The position numbers and the translations under genes were made by a program. Positions 1 to 5,662 of a stretch of DNA of 6,677 bases are shown here, one piece after another; position 1 is the first letter of the stretch, and every line of letters starts with the position of its first letter. The stretch lies in NCBI GenBank assembly GCA_003157235.1, contig PMJC01000316.1, positions 1 to 6,677 of the forward strand. The letters are read 5' to 3'. Source of the DNA: Methanosarcina sp. (GTDB taxonomy: Archaea > Halobacteriota > Methanosarcinia > Methanosarcinales > Methanosarcinaceae). The notes under the pieces are model-generated. The model searched no databases. It had not been told where the DNA came from and saw only the letters and a list, made by a program, of their open reading frames with translations.

Positions 1-624
1 GAGATTCCGAATGGCATAAATGTGGGTAAAATAAACAGAAAAATTGATCCAGGAAGTATAAAAAGGCGCTATGACCTCCATCCATGTCTCTCAGTAGTGC
101 TTTTCATGGAGAGGATGGCATCTCAGAAATGGCCTGACTTGTTAGTTAAAGCCGCAGCAAGAGTCCTGAAAAAAAATAATGCACAATTTGTAATCATTGA
201 AGAGGGTGGAATACGCTCTCACTGTGAATATCAAGCTAAGAAGCTTGGGATTGGTAATTCCTGCAATTTTCTTGGGTATGCTCCGGATGAGATTGTAATA
301 GAATGGTTTAATTCCTGTGACCTTGTTTGTGTACCTAGCAGGAATGAACCCTTCGGAATTGTTGTGCTTGAAGCCTGGGCCGCAAGGAAATCGGTAGTTG
401 CAAGCGATGCAGTAGCACTTGTGGAAAACTTCAAAACAGGCGTTATTACTCATAAAGAACCCTCATCTATTGCCTGGGGACTCAATTATGTCCTTGAAGG
501 ACTTGGCCGTAACAGAATGGGGGAAAACGGGTATGATCTTCTCAAAAAGAAATCTAACTGGAAAACAATAGCTGAAAAGACCTTGGAAGTATATGGAAAA
601 GTAATTGGAAAAAAAATTATGTAA
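1..624 (+). CDS. GT4-like glycosyltransferase, C-terminal half (5' end outside window)
   Basis: The reading frame is open from base 1, so the gene starts before the window. A GTG at 22 is internal, because the residues before it (EIPNGIN) are the usual GT4 hinge motif V/IPNGVD. What is visible is the nucleotide-sugar-binding Rossmann domain, 207 residues. Known GT4 enzymes move a sugar from an activated donor to an acceptor such as a lipid or glycan; the substrate here cannot be told. The E-x7-E region is kept (NEPFGIVVLEAW, partial residues ~115-126), as are the R and K of the GRxxxxKG donor loop. However, several normally invariant glycines are changed: the loop reads ERMASQKW, the next strand ends IIEEGG, and EAWAAGKP reads EAWAARKS. 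The protein may be inactive although the frame is open. It ends in TAA, followed by about 680 bp without a convincing gene. The family is clear; activity is doubtful. Confidence 0.85.
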   Translation, partial: EIPNGINVGKINRKIDPGSIKRRYDLHPCLSVVLFMERMASQKWPDLLVKAAARVLKKNNAQFVIIEEGGIRSHCEYQAKKLGIGNSCNFLGYAPDEIVIEWFNSCDLVCVPSRNEPFGIVVLEAWAARKSVVASDAVALVENFKTGVITHKEPSSIAWGLNYVLEGLGRNRMGENGYDLLKKKSNWKTIAEKTLEVYGKVIGKKIM

Positions 625-827
625 TGTAAACTGATATAAGGACAAACTCAAATGAAGAAGTTTATGTGAGAAATAAGCCTGAAGTAAAATTTAATAATTG
701 ATCTGATTCGGTGTTTTTCTGACATCTTCAAGTACATACTTTTTTCTACTAAACTTAAATGCGATGTTGGACTAAAAAAGCCCAATAAAAAAGACAGAAA
801 GATTTCCAGAGGACATTTGTTTATATG

Positions 828-840
828 CCCCCCTTTTTTT
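828..840 (+). terminator. possible T-tract terminator after the glycosyltransferase
   Basis: Six C are followed by seven T, with GGGG ten bases further on, so a weak C4/G4 stem is possible. Archaeal terminators are often plain T-runs, so this could end the glycosyltransferase transcript about 200 bases after its stop. Earlier T5-T6 runs near 714 and 740 are alternatives. The evidence is weak. Confidence 0.22.
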
Positions 841-930
841 ATTTCGGGGTTATAAAATTTCGAGCAACTTAAGCTTCAATAATTATGTTTGCAACTACAA
901 TTGATTTTTAAAAATGTAATTAATTAGTGA

Positions 931-951
931 GTTGACTATAATTAGTCTAAC
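931..951. repeat. interrupted palindrome GTTGACTA / TAGTC(T)AAC
   Basis: GTTGACTA is followed by three to four bases and then its complement with one extra T, giving an 8-bp stem with one bulge. It lies about 55 bp before leader copy A, in the position of an upstream operator for a promoter facing right. No other copy was noticed beside copies B or C, so it may be chance in AT-rich DNA. Confidence 0.3.
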
Positions 952-1003
952 CACATCTTAAACGTTCAATAGAGAACATGAGAACAAATCTAGAACTTAC
1001 GTG

Positions 1004-1108
1004 GTTGAACTCGAAAATCAATAGCATTAAACCTTCAATTGTCTAAAATGCAAATTTAAAAGCAATGTTTATTGTGCTTTATTTTGTACTTCAAGTGCAT
1101 AAGTCCTA
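1004..1108 (+). repeat. leader-like repeat, copy A (orphan, inverted relative to B and C)
   Basis: This ~105-bp segment aligns nearly end to end with copy B (2506-2612, opposite strand), at roughly four bases in five by eye. Both begin GTTGAAC and share AATCAATAGCATTAAA, AATTGT.TAAAATG, TGTTTATTGTG, ATTTTGTACT.CAAGT and the terminal AAGTCCTA. In copies B and C the same block lies just upstream of a gene, so this is probably a duplicated promoter and 5' leader facing right. No gene follows it here. It may be the relic of a lost paralogue or the result of an inversion. Confidence 0.7.
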
Positions 1109-1257
1109 TACTATTTATTGTAATGGAATGGTAATAAAAAAGAAGAGTAAAGGGGGATAGAGTAAATTTTGCAGAAAATTATACACGCTATCGAAAAATC
1201 AAGATTCAGGTGTTTATGGGTTTAAATAGCTCATTCCCAAGACCGAAGATTTCACAG

Positions 1258-1282
1258 AACAATAAAGATATATATTATTGTT
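1258..1282 (-). terminator. AT-rich hairpin just after the HdrD-like gene
   Basis: A perfect 8-bp inverted repeat, AACAATAA / TTATTGTT, with a 9-base loop lies 19 bases beyond the HdrD-like stop. The position suits 3' end formation or transcript protection. There is no strong T-run after it on the minus strand, so a terminator role is tentative. Confidence 0.3.
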
Positions 1283-1301
1283 TTAGCTGAGTCAAGATTT
1301 T

Positions 1302-2498
1302 TCAGAAGAACAAAACTATAATAGTCATAAAGTATCTAATGCAATAACTAGCAACACAGTAACCTGAAATACAGAGCAGATAAGCCCTGTTGACTAGCTC
1401 AAGCATATTCTGATTTTCCCGCTCTATTCTTATTCCGCAAGCAAGGGGAAGGTACTCAGTAAGGTCAAAGACCCTTATTTTCTCATTTTTTCCAGCCTCA
1501 ATGAGGTTCTGCATACAACCCCCACAATTCGTGATGATTGTATCACATCCCAATTTTTCTGCAGCTCTGAATCTATCCGATGCCATGGAAAGGGATTCAG
1601 AAGGATAATTAATTCTTACTCAACCTTCAAAACCGCAACATGCTGAGTTTTTAGGAGTTTTATTGGCAAGTTCGGTCCCCTGGATTTTTTCAAGCACATT
1701 TCTTGCTTCTTGATAGACTCTCATTCCCCGGGTCAAGTGGCAGGGATCATGATAAAAAATTCTGTGATTAAGAGTAGTCTCAGGACTAAGTTTACCGTTT
1801 CTTAACAGAAGTTCTAGGTATTTGGAAACTTGCATGACCTGGAAATCAAGTTGTCCAAACATCCTTGGATATATGTCCTTAAAAGCTTTGAAACCTCCTG
1901 GACAGGCAGTTATAAGAATTTTTGCTTCTCTTTTTCGTACTTCCTTGATATTTTGCTGGCCGTTCTTGTGGATAGAGCTAGGATTACCAGCACCTGCAGA
2001 TACAGTTCCACAACAGTACTCAATCCCACTCAGAACAGTGTAATCTACCCCTGCTTTCTCCAAAAGAGCAACTGCAGCTTTCGCCATGCTGGTATTGATG
2101 TAGGTACCCGCGCAACCTGGGAAATAAACTACAGAACCGAGACTATTTTTATACATTGGAATCTCACTCATTTCAGCGATTTTTTTGAAGATGTTATTTT
2201 GAGCATTCGGATCCACTATGGTCTGTATGTCAGTAAGCCCGTTTTCATTTATCCACTTTTGTCGGGCAGGAGAAATAAGTGGCTTGATTCCAAGTCCTTC
2301 AAGACAAGCGCAGGTACAAAGCCCGCAGGTGAGACAACGAAGAAGAGAGCCGGAATCAATGTCTGAATTTCCTTCTAAATATTTGCAGAGTTTTTCAATC
2401 AATTCGTGATCATTATATCGAGGGCAGACTTCAAGGCATTGTCCGCAATATGTACATTTTTCCTGTGTTTTTTTAAGAGATCCATTTTTCAACTCCAT
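1302..2498 (-). pseudogene. HdrD-like CCG-domain Fe-S protein, interrupted by one in-frame TGA
   Basis: The ATG at 2498 opens a 398-codon frame, close to the length of heterodisulfide reductase subunit D, broken only by TGA at codon 293 (1620-1622); the same frame stays convincing to 1302. Seen: two ferredoxin-type motifs, Cys15/18/21/25 and Cys55/58/61/65, then two CCG domains. In CCG1, Cys129 and Cys162-163 are followed by C199-P-G-G where CPGC is expected, so a ligand is lost. CCG2 (Cys253, Cys287-288, Cys325, Cys328) is complete but split by the TGA. Cys65 is followed by Leu instead of the usual Pro. Known relatives (HdrD, HdrB, GlpC, LutA; COG0247) pass electrons to disulfides or other acceptors; the partner here is unknown. 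Leader copy B ends 7 bp before the ATG, and no strong Shine-Dalgarno site is visible. A truncated 292-residue product (1620-2498) is possible but would lack the last CxxC. TGA probably replaced a Gly codon (usual CCGAGGGV). Confidence 0.85.
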
Positions 2499-2505
2499 AT
2501 CTTCT

Positions 2506-2612
2506 TAGGACTTGTGTACTTGGAGTACAAAATTAAACACAATAAACAATGTAGTTTAAATTTTCCATTTTAAACAATTACAGATTTAATGCTATTGATT
2601 CTCAAGTTCAAC
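2506..2612 (-). promoter_or_regulatory. leader-like repeat, copy B, upstream of the HdrD-like gene
   Basis: Read on the minus strand, this 107-bp block starts GTTGAAC and ends AAGTCCTA seven bases before the ATG at 2498. It matches copy A almost along its length and copy C over most of it. The shared cores are AATCAATAGCATTAAA and TGTTTATTGT; the latter, or a TTTAAA between them, could act as a TATA element. The segment GTACTCCAAGTAC is a small inverted repeat near the 3' end. Position and conservation before two different genes indicate a promoter with its 5' leader. Which factor binds it is unknown. Confidence 0.65.
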
Positions 2613-2643
2613 TGTATAAATTTTACATTATTAAGGATTCTCA

Positions 2644-3591
2644 TTACAACACATACATGGTGCCGACGTTATTGAGCAGAAATTGTTCAGGCATTTACTC
2701 TGCAAACTTGTTATCGCTTTCCAGCCTGTATAGTGCATGGGTACAATGTAATCAAGCTTGATTCTTTTCATTTCGTCAATTGTAGGCTGAATTATGTGGT
2801 CAAAAAATTGCCCTGTCAGGTGAAAGCCTCCTAGAATTGCATGAACCTTATTCGTCCTTGTAATTTTCTTAGCATACTAGACTGTATTAATAATTCATGT
2901 ATGAGCACAATTGCTAATAACAAACAATCTCTTTGTTTTTCAGTTTTATTTTCAAGCCTGATCATCCTTGAAAGGATCAATAGTCCAGTTTCCATCGATT
3001 TTTGCTTCAGCCCAGAATAGTTCCTCTTCATTAATACTGTTGTTCGTTTCACCTCTCATGTAGTATGAATAAAGCTATTTGCAATCTGTAAAGTTCTTTT
3101 TGACTTTATGGGAAAAACTCCTGCTTCTATCAAAATACCTTCATCGAGTGAAGGCATTGTGACAGGAGGTCCAATTGAGGGATTATTCGTGCGGCGTTCA
3201 AGAAAAACGTCAGGATGGAGATCAAGAGAGACTCCTTTATCTCGCTCTTTACCTATGAGTTTCAAGAGCTCGACAAGTCCAAGAAAATTATCAGGATGGC
3301 CATGGTTCAGGATAACAGCTTTTATTCCGCCAAGATCAGCCTCTAAAAGCGCTGCCTTATTCAAAAACCGGCTTTGATGACTGTAGCCATCCACAAGTAC
3401 GATATGTTCCTCAGCGCCAGCACAAACTTTAATCAGGCATGAAAGTTCGTGTTCGACGAGGAGTATTCTAGGGACGGGGAATTGCAGTTTTCTACATATA
3501 TCGGTATTTTCTGTTACTAACCTTGGCGTGTGATCATCGATTAGAATGTTATTTCCAATCTGTCAGTTTCTCGAATATTCAGCTCATTCAT
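2644..3591 (-). pseudogene. metallo-beta-lactamase-fold protein (COG1237 type), heavily degraded
   Basis: Joining frames from the ATG at 3591 to TAA at 2644 recovers a ~315-residue protein of normal family length. Pieces in order are MNELNIRETDRLEIT; a shifted frame with LIDDHTPRLVTEN, a VDGYSHQS segment and NHGHPDNFLGLVELL; then EVKRTTV, FWAEAKIDGNW, NCAHT*IINTV*YAKKIT, ILGGFHLTGQFFD, DYIVPMHYTGWKAI and MPEQFLLNNVGT. There are at least four frameshifts and several stops: TGA at 3056-3058, TAG near 2920, TGA and TAG in the CAHT..NTV stretch, and TAA near the end. The HxHxDH zinc motif reads HGHPDN, so a ligand is also lost. Relatives are often annotated as a dihydropterin aminobenzene 5'-phosphate synthase-like protein, a name I would not take as proven function. 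Leader copy C lies upstream, and the 3' end stops just short of copy B. It is clearly non-functional. Confidence 0.88.
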
Positions 3592-3648
3592 AAAAATACC
3601 TGATTTTATCTGGAGTGGGGATTTTCATGTAGTTGAAATATGCTTGTT

Positions 3649-3739
3649 GGGACTTAAGACTTGAGATCTAAAATTAAGTACAATAAACACTGTGGTTTAA
3701 TGAGTTGAAGGTTTAATGCTATTGATTTTTCATTTCAAC
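3649..3739 (-). promoter_or_regulatory. leader-like repeat, copy C, upstream of the MBL-fold pseudogene
   Basis: On the minus strand this reads GTTGAAAT, then AATCAATAGCATTAAACCTT, then TGTTTATTGTAC and TTAATTTT, ending TTAAGTCCCA. It is the same block as copies A and B but lacks about 16 bases in the middle. It lies 57 bp before the ATG of the MBL-fold pseudogene, a longer spacing than for copy B. The upstream half, AATCAATAGCATTAAA, is identical in all three copies while the centre varies, as expected of a factor-binding or core-promoter element. Confidence 0.6.
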
Positions 3740-3790
3740 TGCATATAGTTCTGCTGATTAAAAATTCGATTTCCTTGATATATGGCTTAA

Positions 3791-3935
3791 TCACTTTTCG
3801 GTGTGCGCTACAGAACCAGCAAATGCTTTTCCACATTCATTGCACCAAGATATGTGGCACAGAAATTGTGTTAGTTGCTTCACAGTGAGAGCATTTACAT
3901 TTCCATTTTGAAGGATATCAAATTGTTTCTACCAT
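3791..3935 (-). pseudogene. small zinc-ribbon protein, broken by a stop and a frameshift
   Basis: From ATG at 3935 the translation is MVETI, a TGA, then YPSKWKCKCSHCEATNTISV. A one-base shift then leads to CHISWCNECGKAFAGSVAHTEK and TGA at 3791. The joined ~48-residue protein has two knuckles, CSHC and CNECG, separated by about 17 residues, the layout of a small zinc-ribbon or rubredoxin-like fold. Such proteins bind Zn or Fe and often act in nucleic-acid or protein contacts; no specific role can be given. Other frames look random, so the joined reading is convincing although it is too short for standard ORF calling. It starts 16 bp after the tRNA-like sequence on the same strand. Confidence 0.65.
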
Positions 3936-3951
3936 AATCTCAACTTCTATT

Positions 3952-4037
3952 TGGTGAGAGAGGTGCGATTTGAACACAGAACTCCTACAAGATCAGACTC
4001 TCAATTTGATGCTTTTGGCCTATTGAGCTACTCTCGC
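3952..4037 (-). tRNA. degenerate tRNA-Leu(GAG), probable tRNA pseudogene, CCA encoded
   Basis: The minus strand folds as a class II tRNA: acceptor GCGAGAG with CTCTCTC (C2.T71 mismatch), discriminator A plus encoded CCA at 3952-3954, a 3-bp D stem GCT/AGC, anticodon stem TCAAA/TCTGA (A30.C40 mismatch), loop TTGAGAG with anticodon GAG, a 13-base variable arm with CTT/GAG stem and GTAG loop, and a T arm CTGTG-TTCAAAT-CGCAC with one C.C mismatch and one G.T wobble. The long variable arm and GAG anticodon give leucine (CUC/CUU codons). From memory of the family, the T stem should be GTGGG/CCCAC, so one base seems deleted and others changed. Three mismatches in three stems argue for a decayed copy. 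A functional but divergent tRNA cannot be ruled out. Confidence 0.65.
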
Positions 4038-4098
4038 ACACTAATTATTCTTCAACCAACTTAATACAACTATGTAAAATAACGTGCGTAGAATAAAT

Positions 4099-4119
4099 AT
4101 TCTCAAAAGTAGTGAGAAT
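4099..4119 (+). repeat. 7-bp inverted repeat followed by T-runs
   Basis: ATTCTCA and TGAGAAT form perfect arms around a 7-base loop. On the plus strand T6 (4135-4140) and T8 (4146-4153) follow, resembling a terminator, yet no plus-strand gene ends here. It could shield against antisense transcription or be chance. Confidence 0.25.
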
Positions 4120-4199
4120 TCCGCAAACCTCAAGTTTTTTCCGAATTTTTTTTATAGAAATACGAAGTGGAAACAACATTTTGTATGTTATCAATCACC

Positions 4200-4355
4200 T
4201 TAAAATATATACGAAATAATGGCAAGTACGACAAAAATTATTGCACGCCACTTCGCAATATTCATAGATAAGCCTTCGATTCCTTGTGCGCCCAATATAT
4301 ATGTAACCAATGCGAAAACCAGTAAAATTACAGCAAGTCCTATCAAACCTGGCAC
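4200..4355 (-). CDS. small two-helix membrane protein, 51 aa
   Basis: GTG at 4355 starts a 51-residue protein ending in TAA at 4200-4202. A good Shine-Dalgarno site, GGGGAGTG, ends about five bases upstream and fixes this start. Residues 3-22 ([20 protein letters not shown]) and 38-51 ([14 protein letters not shown]) are hydrophobic helices, joined by a loop containing [15 protein letters not shown]. This pattern, a first helix, a G-A-x-G-I-x-G-L-S loop, an amphipathic IAKW segment and a second helix, resembles small membrane proteins of the DUF1328 type, whose function is unknown. The frame is intact among decayed neighbours, so it may be under selection. The longer plus-strand frame over the same bases (4219-4449) has no such features and is a shadow. 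Family identity is from pattern memory. Confidence 0.72.
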   Translation of the reverse strand: MPGLIGLAVILLVFALVTYILGAQGIEGLSMNIAKWRAIIFVVLAIISYIF

Positions 4356-4473
4356 TTTTCACTCCCCAACGTACTTAAACAATAAATCAGTTACTAGTGA
4401 ATTTCAGAAGAAAAAGATAGAAACTCCTGAGTTATTATTTAAGAAATAATTAATTTATCTGTCCTATCTATAA

Positions 4474-4650
4474 TTACAATTCATGTTTGTTCCATCTATC
4501 ATGTCTCACAATAAAGTTTATATCTATACTGAGATACAAACGATATTGTTCTTCGTGAATTAAAGATGATTTATCCTTATCAAAACCTTCTGCTTTTTCC
4601 AAATACAATAGTTGCGTTATTTTGAATATATCGATAGAGACTATATAGTG
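4474..4650 (-). pseudogene. unrecognised coding-like remnant, C-terminal part
   Basis: On the minus strand 58 codons run open after a TAA (4651-4653) to a TAA at 4474-4476, with no ATG. The translation contains ITQLLYLEKAEGFDKDK, SSLIHEEQYRLYLSIDIN and FIVRHDRWNKHEL. Its balanced charged and hydrophobic composition is more protein-like than the rest of this AT-rich gap. I do not recognise it. It could be the 3' end of a gene whose 5' part was lost, lying downstream of the broken gene at 4731-5076 on the same strand, or it could be chance. Confidence 0.35.
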
Positions 4651-4730
4651 TTATTCTTTAACAACTTCACTAAAATGTAACGTAAAAAACCTGATAAATA
4701 GGTAAATGCATGAGTGATAAAATATAGATC

Positions 4731-5076
4731 CTATCTGACTTGAAGCTGAGCATACGAAATTTCAGGCCAGAGCCAGCACAGGAATTTTCCGATATTATCC
4801 GTTTCATTTTTCATATACCATTTTTTAGCATATTTTGCAAATTTTTTCCATTCTATTTATACTGTGTGAACTCTTGTAATTTTTCAGGCAGTTGATTCTG
4901 ATTTTATCTATATTTGGAAATAGGCCTTTTAATTTCCTTTTTATGAAGATGTTTCAGTGGCAATCTATCCGCCAGGAAAATGCTTCCTGTTTTTGCCCAG
5001 GCTATAGGATCAAAATCATAACTCTGACATTGAAGATCAATTAGATCTTGAATATAAAACTTTTGTTTTTATCCAT
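4731..5076 (-). pseudogene. unnamed ~115-aa protein, broken, downstream of DUF2124
   Basis: Joining frames gives MDKNKSFI, a shift, then IQDLIDLQCQSYDFDPIAWA and KTGSIFLADRLPLKHLHKKE, IKRPISKYR, a TAA, NQNQLPEKLQEFTQYK, a second shift, EWKKFAKYAKKWYMKN, ETDNIGKFLCWLWPEISYAQ and LQVR before TAG at 4731. The pieces follow one another in order with natural composition, so this is one gene carrying two frameshifts and at least one stop. It is soluble-looking, basic and rich in Trp/Tyr. I do not recognise the family. It begins 37 bp after the DUF2124 stop on the same strand, so the two were probably co-transcribed, and DUF2124 now stands without it. Confidence 0.6.
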
Positions 5077-5113
5077 ATTATTTTTAGGTAGGAAAAAGAA
5101 ATCGCATGGAATT

Positions 5114-5581
5114 TTAGATCTCCAGCACTTCTACAGCCAGATCAGCGTTGATAACATAATCAAAGTTGATTATTTTATCCCATTTCTGCTGCATGAACAT
5201 AGACTGAAAACATAATCCGATAATTCTTTTTTTCCCCGAATTTTCGAGGACCTTTCTGGCAATTTCGTTTGCTTTTTCAGGATGTATCCCCGTTTTCGGC
5301 ATTGCAAGTCCACCGAGCAGGACGATCACGTCAGCATGTGCATCTGTGAACTCTCCAAGCTGCATACCCTCAGGAGTCATATAGATCGATCTAGCTTTCT
5401 CAAAGTCTAGACTGGGGATGAAGGCAAGCTTTTTGCCCCGGACTACAAAACTTAGAAGTTCAGCAAAGGGAGTGCAGAAACCTGGAGTTCCCAAAAAAGT
5501 GATCTTTTCTGCTCCTTCTACAAGGTCCCTGAAATTGTTCAGGATACCTCCTACTCCTTGTGAGGTGTTTATTATTGACAT
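5114..5581 (-). CDS. DUF2124 family protein
   Basis: ATG at 5581 has AAGGAG (5591-5596) nine bases upstream, which supports this start. The 155-residue protein is soluble, with no signal peptide or membrane helix. It looks like the DUF2124 family, small alpha/beta proteins found mainly in methanogens and of unknown function. Visible blocks are FLGTPGFCTPFAELLSF (30-45), KLAFIPS (51-57), MTPEGMQLGE (68-77), DVIVLLGGLAMPKTG (84-98) and IIGLCFQSMF (120-129). The alternating beta strands with glycine turns suggest a Rossmann-like fold; Cys36 and Cys124 are the only cysteines. The frame is intact and full length. It has its own promoter (TATA at about 5642-5649) and a palindrome behind that. The gene downstream (4731-5076) is broken. 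Family assignment is by recognition of these blocks. Confidence 0.8.
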   Translation of the reverse strand: MSIINTSQGVGGILNNFRDLVEGAEKITFLGTPGFCTPFAELLSFVVRGKKLAFIPSLDFEKARSIYMTPEGMQLGEFTDAHADVIVLLGGLAMPKTGIHPEKANEIARKVLENSGKKRIIGLCFQSMFMQQKWDKIINFDYVINADLAVEVLEI

Positions 5582-5641
5582 AAAAATGTTCTCCTTATTG
5601 AGCTTTCATTAAACTTCTGTTTTTGAGTACTCTCTGTAGCA

Positions 5642-5649
5642 TTTTATAT
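5642..5649 (-). promoter_or_regulatory. TATA box of the DUF2124 gene
   Basis: On the minus strand ATATAAAA lies 60 bases before the ATG at 5581. With the usual archaeal spacing of about 25 bases, transcription would start near 5617, leaving a leader of about 35 bases that includes the Shine-Dalgarno site. No competing TATA element is as good in this interval. Confidence 0.5.
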
Positions 5650-5662
5650 CTCTACTATGATA

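Larger units (their letters stand above)
625..1301. other. AT-rich intergenic region, no supported gene
   Basis: Stops are frequent in all frames and I see no protein-like translation. The region holds a C6T7 tract at 828-840, a short interrupted palindrome at 931-951, leader-like repeat copy A at 1004-1108 and an AT-rich hairpin at 1258-1282. The sequence after copy A (1109-1250), where a gene driven by that leader would be expected, gives no recognisable protein in any frame. Confidence 0.6.

Noticed and set aside
142..453. Minus-strand open frames opposite the glycosyltransferase
   Set aside because: They overlap a clear GT4 domain on the plus strand and show no protein family features of their own.
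1620..1622. Selenocysteine reading of the HdrD-like TGA
   Set aside because: The position is a glycine in the usual motif, not a cysteine. Methanosarcina is not known to use selenocysteine, and no SECIS-like hairpin was noticed nearby.
1822..2409. Plus-strand open frames opposite the HdrD-like gene
   Set aside because: They mirror a minus-strand gene with complete Fe-S motifs, have no ribosome-binding site or recognisable motif, and are shadows.
1004..2612. Composite transposon bounded by copies A and B
   Set aside because: There is no transposase, no target-site duplication that I can see, and copy C shows the same block acting as a gene leader. Duplicated leaders explain it better.
3108..3377. 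Plus-strand 89-codon frame opposite the MBL-fold pseudogene
   Set aside because: The minus strand carries the recognisable HGHPD and LERRTNNPSIGPP segments, so the plus frame is a shadow.
2644..3591. Pyrrolysine reading of TAG codons in the MBL-fold gene
   Set aside because: TGA and TAA stops and several frameshifts are present as well, so reading TAG through would not restore the protein.
4219..4449. Plus-strand 76-codon frame
   Set aside because: It has no Shine-Dalgarno site and no family features. The opposite strand holds a small membrane protein with a good ribosome-binding site.
5418..5612. Plus-strand 64-codon frame over the start of DUF2124
   Set aside because: It is antisense to a full-length DUF2124 gene with its own promoter and Shine-Dalgarno site.
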